From assembly GCA_034509425.1 (NCBI GenBank), contig JAVTVJ010000069.1, positions 2,425,501-2,489,500 of the forward strand: 64,000 nt of DNA. Reading direction: 5' to 3'. The translations under genes were made by a program, and so were the position numbers. Positions within the stretch are counted from its first letter, which is position 1. Each line of letters opens with the position of its first letter. Shown piece by piece: positions 1 through 13,730 of the stretch. Origin of the DNA: Eopsaltria australis (taxonomy: Eukaryota; Chordata; Aves; Passeriformes; Petroicidae). The notes under the pieces were generated by a model, which saw only the letters and a program-made list of their open reading frames with translations, searched no databases and had not been told where the DNA came from.

Positions 1-392
1 CAGACTTGTCTGTGGCAGTGGCTAGACACAGTTGCAGGTATGTAGGTATTAATTAAAAGCAGAGGGTCAGGCATTGGTAAAGCCTTTGTTGTTTGATAAC
101 TATTTCTACTAACAAATGAGAGCTACAAGGTAAAGCATAACTTTAAGGTGTTATGCACAGTGTTTGAGTTTTGGAAGTGTTGAATAACAGTAGAAATGGT
201 CATCAGGATTAAGGCTTCTTGCTTCCTTCAGATGGCTGTACAGGCTTTCATCTGATGATGAAATGTTTTTCTGGGGTTTTTTTGAACAGCTGATGCTGGA
301 GGTACTGAAAAGTTTGAAAATTAGTCATATGTAGAACCTAAAATAGAACACCAGAGGGAAATGCGAGGCCTTTGACAACAGTTCAGTGTTGG

Positions 393-418
393 TTTTTTTT
401 TTTTTTTTTTTTTTTTTT
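393..418 (+). repeat. Poly(T) run, 26 nt
   Basis: This is an uninterrupted T26 followed directly by GCAG. It may be a homopolymer or the reverse of an old poly(A) tail, but no element body was recognised. Length is prone to sequencing error. Confidence 0.9.
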
Positions 419-3400
419 GCAGACCCTTTATCCTTCTTGCCTATCTGAAATACTTACTTTTCACTTAAAAAAATTAATGTAGTCCATTAGCTTTCAGTTT
501 ACTGCCCAACCCCTCTTGTGCTGCTTCAGGATTTTTGAGTGCTATGCAGCCATTTCCTTCCGCTAGCACTGCGCTCCGGGGCTGTGTCAGGAGCCCCGAT
601 GCTGCCCCGGTGAGTCACCCTGTAAAACTGAAGCAGTCCCATGTGATTATTCACACACAAGATTTGGGCTCATCTGTCTGTAAATAAGCATGTGGTTGTC
701 TACCTTGTTTTTCCTGTAAACTGCTGAAGCAGTGAAAGTGCTTTCTAGGCATGTGCCCTTGACACACAATGCTAAAAATAGGGCAGTTTGACATTGCTAC
801 AAACTCACAGGCTTCCTAGTTGTCTAAAGAATAGCTCCCCTATTTAAGCAATCATTTGAATGGGCACGTTTTCACTCAGAGATGTTCTGGGGTGGAGTTT
901 TTTTGTGTCCTAATCTAATACATAGGGCTTCCAAATTTATTTCTTCTGTGCATGAGCAAACTTAGGCAGCATATCTGTAATGCTCTCAGTAATTTTTTAT
1001 AAAGTCACTGAAAGAGAGCAGAGGTGGGTTTTGGGCCTTTTTAAGGCATCTGTGTCCTTTATGATATTTGTGCTTTACTGAGTATTTTAAGCACTTGTTT
1101 CGCTTGTGAAGTCGTATTGCTGTCTTTTGTGCTGGTTGTTGTCACCATTACTGAAACTACTTTAGATGTGGTTGAGACCTTGTTAAAAGAATAATCAGTT
1201 ATATTAGCCAAAGCTGGTCTATTTTTGACTGTGCTTTTGTCATACCTTTCTTCCAAAAAAGCTGAACTAGTTAAGCCCATGAAAGCATTTCATGCTGTTT
1301 TACTGGCGCGACACTGGGTGCACCATGTGAAAGTTGCTGTACTTCCTTCAGATGTGTTCCACAAAACCTGTGCTTTGGACCCGTGTGCTGTGCTGTGACA
1401 CCATGTGGTGTTTCCCACTGGTCATTCAGGAAGCAATTCCTCAGAGCACAGCCTGGTTGAAGCACAAAGCCTGCATTTGGAGCCTGATCCTGAGAGACAA
1501 CTCTTCGTGCTGGGAGTGGGAAGGGGGATGTTTAGAGCTGGGTATGTGAGGCTGGGGGAAGGGGAGGGGAAGAGAGATTTATTTTAGCTAACTGAAAGCT
1601 TAATGTAGCTTCCTTCCTTCCCTGCTTCCTTTGCCCCCTGTTTTACCTTTACAGTAAGAGCATACAATAGTCTGTGTGTCTTTCCATGTGCTGCCTGAAA
1701 GGAATGGGTGGGTTTGCCCCAGGCTGTCCTCCCAGCGTGCCCGTGCCATGTGCTGTGGCAGTGGTGTGAGGATGGCACAGGCAAAGCAGGCTCTGAGCAA
1801 GGGAGAGCACAGGGGGTGGCTGCTGTGTGAGTGAGGGCTCTGTTCACCCCACAGCCCAGGGAGTGGAAATGTGTTGGTCTGGCAGCCCTGAAAACTCTGC
1901 AGCAGCGGAAATGTGGTGTGTAGGGAGCGGGGCTGGCTGAGCAAACAGCATCCGTGGGCCAGGGATAGGCTGTGAAAGTGTAAGAGGTGGGAGCAAGCAC
2001 TGATTTTGGTAGGGCAGGGCTTTGCATTGCTGGGTTGGTGCTGATGAAAGAGCAGTAGTCTATCGCATGGCCTCCTCATATGGCCTTGCTAATCAGCCTC
2101 CTGTTCTGTTGGTGTGGTTGTAGCCAGCTTACAACGCAGCTAATCTGCTGCTCTAGGTGGAGAAATTCCATGTTCCCCTCTCTCTCCACTCCCTCATATA
2201 CATCCACAGGCTTGAGATTTCCCTCCGGCCTTTCTTGTGTAGCTGGTATGACTGAGAAATTTTTCAGCTGTTTCTTGGAGGTCATGTTTTGTGGGCTTTG
2301 GAGGGCTCTGGCTTCTGTGCTGCAGATGCCTTCAAAGCAGATCATGTGTTTTTTCCAGTGCTGGCACATGGAGAGTGACCAGTGCTGTGGGGATGGGACT
2401 AGCCAGGTAGAGGGAACACCCAGAGGTTCAGTGCTGGGAAGCAGCATTTACAGGAAACCTTGGCTCTGCAAATATAGTTTAGCTTATGCCAAAATGATTG
2501 CCCTTTCAAACAGAATAGCTCTTAGGGCTTGCACTGTATCCTGCCTTATACCAACACTTAGTGTTGCATGGAATTCCTTGACGCTTATATCCGTGAAACT
2601 CCTGAGTGACTTTCACTTTAAAATAATCTGAGATCCTTGAGAAAATGAATGTTTAGTCTCTGTACTTCATCATTCTCTATTGCTTTAGAAGCAGAGCTGA
2701 GGAGTTTGCAAGCTGCGCTTAGTTTCTTTCCCAGCTTGAGCCACTATAAAGAACAAGTTACACGGCATTAAAAGACAGAGACCAGGCTGTAAAGCAGTAC
2801 AAATTAAGCTGTGCATTTCTAAATCATGAATAATTCTGAAAACCCTGTTGTACGAGAGAAATGCATGTCCCTGCATTTTTGAATCAGACGCAGAAACGGC
2901 GTATGCCTGGGACAAAGAAAAGGGGAGGAACGTGACTCATGATGCATGAAAATATATAATTCACTGCAGTGTTTCACAGCTCATAAGCAACAATCTAAAA
3001 GGAGAAGAAGCACAGATTAAAAAAAAAATCTAAGCATGAAAGGGCTTCCTCTGTTGGGATCCAACAGGTTGACACTCTTGCTGGGGTGGTTGCACAGCTT
3101 TGTAAGCAGTGTCTGGACTCACTTGGTGAGATTTGTGGCCAGCCACCCTCCAGCCTCTCACCCCATTGTCGCCATCTCCAATGGCTCTTGGCATTGGGTG
3201 CCCTGGCTTGGCTGGAGCTGCAGCGTGGAGTTTCAGTGCAGGAGAACATGGGCTGCTGGTGGTGAAGCTGCAGGTGCACATCTGGTTCCCACCTTAGGCT
3301 TTCTCCCTCCTCTCCCTTGGTTACAAGGCTGCAGCCACTCCCAGGCATTCCTGCATGGGAAGCCTCGTGTGTGCTGGGAGTGCAGCCTCCTCAGCACGGA

Positions 3401-6400
3401 CCAGCGTGGCAGGGCGTGAGCTCATCTTCATGACACTTCACACAGCTGTGTGAGGCTGAGCTGCACTATCTTGTCGCCAGCTCTGTGGTCTTTTGAGCTT
3501 TTCTGGGGAAGTTATTGTTGTAAACAGGCATGTGCTTCACATATATGGCTTAGTGCTGGTGTTTTTAATGAGGGAGGAACATTACACGCCGCAGCAGCAA
3601 CGTGCGTTGCAGTCGTTACACAGATGGCCGTATCCTCACATGGTCTGGTTCATACCAGATTTACAACTGCGTGTTCATTATTAGATTTCGAGCTGTGCGT
3701 GAGTGCTGTTCGTGTAGTTGCCTGCATATTTAAAGTTTGCATAGATAAAATTCTTCTTGGATGCTTGGTAGAGAACTGTGCAGCTTTCTTTACTTATCAG
3801 CTGACACTGGAAAAAAAATAGACCCCAATATACTTGTTGTGAGGGTTTGATTTTTCTAAAGCCAAATAAGTAAGATTGGACACACTTTTGAGGATCTAGA
3901 ATATTTGCTGTCTCTGCTGGGAAGCACAGGGGTGCTGAGCTCTTCTGCTGGCTGACTTGTTCTGGATTAAGGAATTTCAGTTTTCACATCCAGGCATCCA
4001 AGTTAGAAAACTGTGCTTTTTTGGAACTGATTGGTGGTTTGTAACCACTGCAACAGCACAACTTGGTAGTTCAGAGGTATATACAATGGAGCATTTATTC
4101 AGTTTTTATTATTATTGGCCAGTGCGAAGAGGTGATTGTATTTTACACAAAAAACCAGAATATTTCAGCCTCTCCATGCATAATTTACCACTTGGAATTT
4201 TGTAATTATGGTTCTAGTTAAGCTTTCAGTTGGCAACTCCAGAACTTGAACCGTTTGCCTTCTGTCTAATGGTTAGAAAATGAGTGTTTAATTGAAAGGT
4301 TTAGAGTGACCGATGACTGCTCTTTCTCCGTGGTATAACAAATGAAGGACAGGCATACAGACAGTTTCCTGCCTGGTATGCTCACAGCACTTCTTGGGGG
4401 TCATGTGCTGGGGATGTGTACTTACATATTGCAGTTAAACTTTCTGGAGCCTCGAAGCTGGAATTGTAAGGTTTTCCTAGAACTTCTAAAAGGAAATTTA
4501 TTAACAACTTTATTTTCTGAAGCAGATCGTGGCTAAGCACTAAGAGATTTTGTAGTTTGTGCCATTGCATCTTGATGCACTTCTGTTACCAACTCAGGTT
4601 GCTGCCTGTTGTGTTCATGGCACTGCCACAAGCAGTAAGGAGTTGTCATGTTATCACTAGCTGTTCTGCACTACTCTGACTGCTTTTCATGGTTGGCTCC
4701 CATTGCCATATTTAGAGGCTTATTTTCAAGGCAAAAGATTATATGTAAAGAAAGTCAGCCTCCAAACCCCTCTAAACTAAACCTTCAATATCTTTTTCTA
4801 TTTGTAGCTGCTATCAGCTCCATGTAACTTTAGCATCCATCAGCTCTAGAGCTTTGTTTTCCCTTTTTCTTCAAATCACTGCACACCTACTTGATACTTC
4901 TATAATGCTTTTAATTTCCATTTAAAAACACAATAGCAAGTAGATTTGGAAAAACTATAAGGAAGAAAAACTAAATTCTTGTAATACTTTTTTTTTCCTT
5001 ATATATTTTGTATTTAAAGGGTGAATGTGTTTACACAGCTGTACATATTTGTTCCCCCAGTATGTGAACTGTATAAAAGATGGATGATAATGTTTTGTGC
5101 CTATGCACTCATGTACAGATTTATATTAACAAATGATGTCTTGCTTTATGACCCCATTTCTGTCTTTTAATGCTGCATAACTTGCACTTCATAGTTGGCT
5201 CAAACTGAGAACAAAACTAAGGAGCTTGTAAGCACCTTGGTACTGTTTCTTAAGCAATAGAGAATGATGAAGTGCAGAATCTGAGCATTCATTTTTTGGA
5301 GTGATTTTGGATGATTTAAAAGTGAAATTTATTCAAGGATTTGATGAATATAGGCTTATTCTACACCAGTTACTGATACATCAAATATTATTTGTAGAGG
5401 CAAGAGTTTTAACAGATGATATTTTTCCAGTGCAGAGTGGAAGGGCTGTAGGTATTTCCCTTTACTTCACACTGCCACCTCCTCTGAGCTGAACATCCTC
5501 CTCTCTGCTACTTCTGTCATGTTGGTCTCTTTACCCAAGTGTCTCTCTGGAGGCCTGGGTTTGCTCTTTGTGTGCCATTGCAAGAAGTACGTGGACGACT
5601 TTAAGGGTATCTCCATCAGGAGAAGTAAAACCTGACCAAGAAAGACCTAAGGCCATTAAGTCTTTCTGCTGCCTTTCATGAAGATGAAAGTCTTCAAGTT
5701 CATAAAATGTTTCAGTGCCTGTTGTGAAATGGTAGAAGTCTTAATAAGTATAAAATCTGTGGTGATAAGGGGAGGGTATCTGTAGTGGGAAGTGTCTAAA
5801 AGATTCAAAGGTTGACTTGAAATCAGTGAGGTGTAGATGATTGTGCTGGGTGAAATGGCCTGGTGTTTAGCCCTTGAATAGCTCTAGTGATAGTGATTCA
5901 TCTAGCTGTTTGCAGAATTTGGGAGCCCCACCAAAAGTCAGAACCAGCTTCAGTCTAATGCATCAGACTAGTCTTGGTTCTGACACTGGGTAGCTGCAGT
6001 TGTCATGGGTCTAGATTTGGTCTTCAGCTGCAGTCCTACTGTGATATGAACACTGGTGGTTGGATTGACTGGATTTCAGCAGATACTGAAGGCCAGTGAA
6101 AGCATTTAACTGTAAGCCAATGCTCTATGCATGCAACTTTGTGTGTCCACGTGGACATTGTCCTCTTCGAAACTGTGTGTGTGGAAAACACCACAAGTGC
6201 CTCAATATTAAGGGAAGACAAGTACAGGGTGTGTACGTGTCCAAAGTAAGGTATCCTGGTCTCAGAGTACAGGGTTTCTGTCTTGTAAAAAGATGTGCAT
6301 GAAGCCTACTGTGTACTGTAAGGCTGATGTACATCTTTTCCTAAATTAGTAATTTTTGGTGTTGTAAAACTGTCCCTGGTAGACCTGTTCTCAGCTGCTG

Positions 6401-9400
6401 ATGTGAGTTCTAGTCATACTTTTTCTGTTTTGCCTGAGGAATATTTAGCTATGAATACCTTTAGGACACCAACTTGAGCTGTATTTATAATAACAAACAC
6501 AATGCTATGACAAGATGCTGAAATCAGCATGCAGTATTCCTTATGTCCTACCAGACTTTGAGATGTCACTTTTTAAATGAACCAAATGTGAGTGAAGTGA
6601 CCAATATTCATCCTATGTTAGTTCTGTGCAGGGCTCTTTGAGATCTGTGTGCTGTGAACACATCCCACAACCTATATTTTTATGCCTGAAGCAGCTTCTC
6701 AAGTCAGCTTGCTCTTCCATGCTGAGTCCTGCTATGTACCCTGCAAGTAGGAGGGGTATGAATGAATATGTATAGTATGTTGTGTGTGTAGATATGCACT
6801 TGTACATAGTAGAAGGAAGCTATTTTAATGTCTAGAAAAAGTATATAGTCAGCTGCACGCATTCAAGCACAAGCAGCTGCAGTCCACATCTGTAGCAGAG
6901 GCAGTGAAGACCTATGCAGGAGTGTGGAGAGAAATGGGGGGCTGGACCTCTTCTGTGAACAAATTTAAGTTATCCCAAAGATGGCTTTGCTTAGACTTAC
7001 ATCTGTCAACTGCCAAAACTAGTTTGAATGTTTTCCTAAGAGGTTTCTAGGAGAACAATATTCCATATGTCCTACTCAGGAGAATGTACTAACATGGTTA
7101 ATATGACAACTATCTTCACTAGCTTGATGTTTTTCTTGTTAAAGCTTGCTTTTAGCATTTCTCCTGTGATGAACAGCCAGCTGAAGGTGTTACCTGTACC
7201 ATAACAAGAAACAGATGAGAGGAAGTGGGTAATGCTTATTTGTTGGCTTTTTTGAAAATTAGACCAAGTATTTATGTAACACGTAGTTACAGATGTAGTC
7301 AAGAGTGCAGATAAATCAGGCTTCCTCTTCCCAGAATTTGGACAGAGATCTCTTGAGTTATTATTTCCTCATTTCTTGTCTGAAGATATAAAAACACCAC
7401 AAGCACTGAAGATTTTAATGGGAGTTTTAATGCAGCCAAAACAGTAATGAACATCATCTCATACAGGCATTGTTGTTCAGAAACTTAGGTTCTCTACTAA
7501 TGTCATGTTAAAATTTCTTTGTTGGCTATATATTGGGAATAAAATGACTTACAGAGGTAACTTTTCTAGTTAAAAAACCCAAAATGGGTAGGGGTGAGGT
7601 GGAGGACAAGAGGAGTAAGTGATTTCTGATTTCCCCCTGGAAAGCCCACTGCTTGGTTATCTTCTCATGTTAGATCCATTCACATACGATGCCCAGTGCT
7701 TACAAATGTGCTGAAGGGAAATTTTGTCCTCTGGTTTTAGGCAAGACTCATAGAAGAAAAAAACCCAACCAAACATTAAAAAAGGCACTATAAGCTAGCA
7801 TTGAAATGACTTCAAGGGAAAGATTTAGAGTGGAGCAGTTGGTTGGTCAGTCCAGAAGGCCTGGTCTTTTTCTCATCTAGAAATAGGTTGCTGATATTTT
7901 TGTGAGTGTCCATTCTTGTGAGGATTCTTCTGAAAGGGTCAAGGGAAAAAATACCAGGCAAACTGGAAGTGAAATCTGTCTTATCTGTCTCGGAGCATGC
8001 AGAAACGAACATTAAATGAACCCGTTTATAAATTTAACCTTAGAAGACTCCAGTTGACTGAAATTGGATAGCTGAAACTGTGTATCTAAATGGCTGCCAG
8101 AAAAAGGAGGGTCCAAGGTATTCTCTTGAAGTTAAGTCTGTCTGTGATAATGCCTGGTGTGCACTTTAGGAGCTGTTCTGTGATAGCCATTGCTGATAGG
8201 GGTTAAGGGCTGCCCTGCATTGTCCTGGGGGGAGATAAAGCAAGGAATAAAGCTAGCATGCTTCCTTGTCACCATCTATTCATATCTTCAGAGCGTTAAC
8301 CCTGAGGTGATTCCTTTATCATATTGGAAGGCATGAGAGCCTTTATTAACCATAAAGAGGGCACACCCTGTGCATGTTGTGGTGTGCAGAGGCAAAGCAT
8401 GTCTGCCTTAATTGCACTTTTGTTCCTGAACACCCCAGAACTGGGCTGGAGGGTGACAAGGGGAAAATCTGGGTTGGGTTTTCCCTCACTTCTTCGAGGA
8501 AAAACTGGTATGGTCATCCAAACGTATTGAACTATCTGCCTTTTTCTGGTGGAAGCTCAGTACTGCTGAAAAGGGCACATGCAGAAATGTTCCTGCATGC
8601 TGGTTGGGAATAACAGCAGATAAGTTGGAGCCCGCAGCTAAGATGAGCATGCTGGAGTCTGTTTACAAATCAAATATCGGCCTGGCATGGCCTGCCCTGG
8701 CAGCAGAGCTGTGTGTGCACTAAAATTAAAGAGGAGGCTGGAAATGGAGACATTCCTTGTGTTCTGGGCTGGTCTCATTGGTTCAGCAGCATGTACCACT
8801 ACTGTGCTGCTGGCATGGTAGTCAGCACAACTACAGCAGCACATTGTGCACTGGTGGGTAAGAGCTCAACAATAAGGGACTAGAAAAGACCACTTTCTAT
8901 AGAGGGGTTTTGAGAAGGCTGAATATTACCAAAATAATTTTGCAAAACTATATGATCTGAAAAGCAGCTGAAGTGACTGCTCTTGATCTGCTGCCAGACC
9001 TCATGGGGTATTGCTTTCCACAGGCTGCTGCAGCAGACTCGGCCATGTTACCCCATCCCATAATTTTTTTCTGCCATAACTGAGCTTACTATTTGTGCTG
9101 ATTTGAAAGTTAAGCAAGCTCTCAAGTAAGCAGAGGGAAAAGTGATTTTACTGTTGCTATGTGGCAGAATGGCCAAATGCTTGTATGTATTTTTGGGGTG
9201 GTACAGAGTGTTTAGACTTTAAATTCTAGCCAAGGGAGTTCAGGTTTCTAAGCTTGCCTCTGCGCCTGGCAGCAGCTCCTCTAGTGTTGTCAGTCCTGCT
9301 GCCAGGGATGTTGTGATGTCCTGGAGGGGACAATATGGCAGCCTGTTAGTCTGAGACTCACTGATTCATTTAAAGTCAAAGACCTCAAATGTTGGTAAAA

Positions 9401-12400
9401 GGTCCCCAATGCGTGGAACATTTTCTCTTTTTAAAGCAAAAAACTCGGTGATGTCCTCGGCTTCTCCTGCCTTGCAGCTTGGAGCAGTAAGTCAGCAGAA
9501 AGGTGCAGTTTGTAGTGCTTCCAGGAGCTGTGCTGGTGCAGAAGACTGTTCTCCACATTCAGTGTCCATGTTTTATTTAGAGTTTCTGCCACATTATCAT
9601 TGCTTATTGGGAAGTTTGCTTCTGGTTTCACGGGGGAAGGGTGGTTTGGGCTTTTGCATTTTTTTTTCTTGGCATTTAAATATTTCTCATCTCCTCTGAG
9701 ATGCTGTGCTCTGTGGTCTTTATCCATAATTTAAGAACATGTGTTTATAGTAGAATATGTGCAACCAGGCCCACCTTTATTCAGTTGACTCATGTCTGAA
9801 GACCATCTTGGAGTACCTCTGTGCTGAGCACAGCTCTGCTGTGTTTATTACAGGGTCTTGTCTGTCATGCTTCTGATTTTCCACCCTGCTCCCCTGCTTT
9901 CAAGTATCTGGGTGATGAAAATTGTGTTGTCAGTGTTATCTTGTGTTTTCTGGCTTCAAGGCTTCTGGTATATGACTGTTTAAGCATGCTGAGCTGTTTC
10001 CATCTCCCTGAAACCAAGCATCAGGGGGTGTGGTGTGTGTAAGGGTATGTGGTTATAAGGGAGCGTGCATTAGGTGACTTCTTGGGTTTCTGCTACTGCT
10101 TTTCTCCTTCTTTCTCATTTGTGTTCATCCTATGTTCCCTTGCACTGAGAAGCTGCTCTTGTTTGGTCACAGATCTGGGATCCTGATCTTCCTATTTGCT
10201 CCCTTCTCTGACCTGGCTGTGTGCAGCTTGTCCCTAAACTCTGTTGTAGAGATTTTTGTGGATGGCTTTCATTATACCACTCATTTTGCAAACACCTCTA
10301 GTACTTATTGCTTCCACCATAGTGGGAGACTTCACCAATATCCCTTCCTACAAGGCACAGACCAAGTTCCCTCAAATCTCTCCTGACCACTCCTGCCTCA
10401 CTCTTCATCTCCAGAAAACCTGGCAATGGCTGGCCACTGGTCCTTGTGTCCACCCATCCTCCCCAGCCTCCTAGCTAGGCTACACTTCCTTCAGCTGCCT
10501 GTTCTTCATTTTGGTGTCCAGGCAGCCCTTGGCTCCACCTGCAAACTCTCTGGGCTGCCCTGGTTTGGTGCTGCTTGTCATGCACAGCTGCTGATCTCAT
10601 GCTAGAGGTGAGCACGGCTAATGGCTCAAAATAAAGTTTTCCCCTGTTCTAGCAGTCTCCTACTACTGCTCTCTGCATCTTCTTGCTATCTTTAGCTCTG
10701 ACTAGAATGTTCATTCTCATCCAGATGCCATGAACAAGGATTTCAAGAGCTGTGGCTCCCTAAATATGCAACAGGCGAATAACCAAGATTTCTTAGTTCC
10801 TCTTACACCGCCTCCTCTTTCTTTCCATGTCAATAGCAAAGCACTGAAGTACTCTTTCCCTCAGTGCCTAAAAATCTAATTCCCCTTCTGTTGGGCTGAG
10901 TATTTAGCTATGAATCAGTGAAAAATCAGAATGAAGTGTGCATTCATACAGGCATATACTGGGATTTACACTCCTACTTCCCTTATTTTAAACAGCGCTG
11001 GCTTTTTAAATGTCAAAAAATTTAAATTTTAAGGTTTTTTTAAGGAGAAGGAGTTGTTTTGACAAGGGAAGATAGTTTATTGTACAGTAAATGTGAAAGT
11101 GGTAAATGGCATACAACTTCTCCATGCTCTGCAGTATTCTTCACCTTTACTCTTAAATTTTAGTGCTAGAGATTGTTTTTATTAATGTTCAGGGGAAACG
11201 TTTCTGTAGTGAGTTATAGTACTTTTAACAGAGGACAGCTTGTGCAGCTACTTATGGAGCAACAATGAAACACAACTTGAGCCACTTGTTCAAATATTTG
11301 CAGTGCCTGTTCAGAGCATAAGAGGTTGCATCAAAACAGCCTTGGCTTCTAGCAGGTTTGTGTTGATGGGTTTGTCTTAAAACCAAGTCTATCAGTCTAG
11401 CAGCTGGTGCAACCAAACTGCTCAGATGCTTGCACAAGGATGACTTTTGCAAAGGACAGCTCTGCTGAATAAAAGAACAGCAAACACCCCAAAACCATAT
11501 ATCATCCACATAACTTAATATTCCCTCTTTCCTCTATGAAACCTAATGCTTGTAAGGAATGAGGGTAGGTTTTTTCAGGTCTATACAACTATAGAGTAAC
11601 AATGACTGCAGAGTGAGTGCAACAGTGTAAACTTGCTTCCTTTGTGATTGCATTTCTTTTGTTTTCCCTTTAATATTAGGGAAAACATTCTCATTTTATT
11701 AATAACGTGGTTCAACAATAAACTTCAAAGTTTGAGAGCTTGCTGGAGACTGAATACATTCTACAAGGCTGCAAATGGAAAACTCATTCACTACTTTGTA
11801 GAAGGCCCTGAATGTAAGTAGATGGAAGCAAAGATCACTCTACACCCTAGGTGTAATTAACTCATTTAATCATGGCCCTTCTCCTTGAATTGTTCCAGTT
11901 GTCTTGCTCTTCATTTGACTGCTCCTTCAAAACTGGCACTTGAAAGTAATTTATAATCCATGAGCTGTCAGCTAATAATCAGCATTCACACTCTGAATTG
12001 TTTTGTTTTGGTATATATAGGTCAAATGGTATTAACATAGTGCATCTCTTGAAATCTTAATTTCTAGTTTAGATAATTGCATTCAAAAGTTCGTGGCTAT
12101 TTGTAAACATCCTCTTAAACCTTACCTGTCAGATTAGTGCATGAGTTGGCCTTAATGCTGGGATTCTTTAAGGCAGACTTGAAAATCTCATAGATCTTGG
12201 TAAATTAGTGTTTAACAGAATTCCATTATAATATTTCTTTAACTTCAAGGGGGGATTTAGTGACTTGGTTTTGAGTGTTTAAAATATGAACACTTCCATT
12301 TTTATGATTATCTGAGTGACTAGATAGCTACTAGATTATGTGTTTTACCAGACACATTTTCTGCCCTCAAAAATCCTATGTATCTCCTTTACTCCAAGGT

Positions 12401-13696
12401 TCATGTTTTTGAAATCTGAAGGCTTTGACAGCATGTAATTGTTGTTGTTTGCAAAGCTCTCATCTCTGTGTTAGCACTGGGGAGACCTTTACTGTGGATT
12501 TTATTTCAATTCAGTTCTGCAGCTCAAGTAACTCAAGCATTTGAAGGTGGTGTATTTGTTCTACCAAGATGACTCCTCCTTGCTATGAAGTGTATGTAAC
12601 TTTTGCTTTTGTTTGATCCCAGATTTCAGTTCTTGAGTCTTGCTGCAACTCCTCTCCACTTACTTTTTTCAGTGCCCAGTCCTCACAGTAGGGACTAGGT
12701 AAGGTTGTCCCCTTTCCTCCCCTCTCCCTGGAAATAGCCATACAAATCAGGAGAGGTGGGTTAAAAATAAAAATGACAGAAGTCTTCTCCAGCTATGGGG
12801 GTTGCCTCAGGTAATTTCAGGTATAGCTGTTACAGCTGCTTGGGTAACTGGGCTGCCCCAAGGGTTATGGGACAGTTATTGATGATCTGCACTCAGGGGC
12901 AGGAGTTTTGTCATGCCATCATGTCCAGGGAGGTGAGGCATGTGATGTGCACTGGAGGCTTGAGGGAAAGCTTGGGATGAGGATACCCAGCAATGCAGCC
13001 CGTGTGTCTGTAAGCCTCTGTAAGCACAGATAACAATTCCCTCCCTTCAGCAGTCTCTTGTATTTCAGAGCCTCATTGTTTAGAGGCCAAACCTGAGATG
13101 TCTGGTCCACAGCAGTGCTGTCCCTTAGTAGAACTGCTGGGAAGCCAAAGGCATGGCATGCATCCTATGGATGACCATTTTAAAAAGGGAGAATCTTATA
13201 ACTCCAGAAAAATGCTTCAATCTTTTTATAGTTTTTCCTGCTTATAAAGAGATTTGAGATATTCATGAAGTGGTTGTTAAGGACTTATCTTTTTCCTGAA
13301 AGCTTGTCATTTTGCATCTTGTGCACAATAGAGGGAACGTCTCAGATGTGATCTCCATCTGAGTTATAATATACTTCCTTTTTATCTGCACTAATCTGTG
13401 AACTTAATCCATTTTACAGGATTTTCCTTTGTGATTCCCTCTATCATTTTTGGATACCTACAAGCAGATCTTAGAAGAAATCCTTAATGTTAAAACAAGG
13501 GACAACCTTCCCAGGAAACATTTCCCTGGTATGAAGCTCTGAATTTGGCTCTGTTTCTACAAAGCACAGTCATATCTGTACCAGAGGGAACACTTCTCAT
13601 ACATGTGGCCCCTTCTTGAAATTATGCCTGTGCCCTTGTGGAGAGATTTCTCGGAATTTGTAATTCTTGTTAGGTTCCAAAAGATGATTTAAAAGT

Positions 13697-13699
<3 letters not shown>

Positions 13700-13728
<29 letters not shown>
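13700..13728 (+). repeat. Poly(T) run, 29 nt
   Basis: This uninterrupted T29 is followed directly by AG, making a strong acceptor-like string in the intron. No flanking duplication or element body was recognised. Confidence 0.9.

Positions 13729-13730
<2 letters not shown>

Noticed and set aside
1584..2079. 147- and 159-codon minus-strand open frames
   Set aside because: Two overlapping frames share the same DNA, are rich in His/Cys/Pro from GC-rich intronic sequence, and match no known protein. No promoter or splice context was seen.
2080..2631. 183-codon open frame on the plus strand
   Set aside because: It is the longest frame in the window but lies in intron 3, overlaps other frames in both directions, shows no recognisable domain and has an arbitrary Cys/Ser/Leu-rich composition. 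A frame this long is only mildly unlikely by chance in 64 kb.
3036..3419. 127-codon plus-strand open frame
   Set aside because: An overlapping minus-strand frame of similar length covers the same bases; there is no domain and no sign of codon structure.
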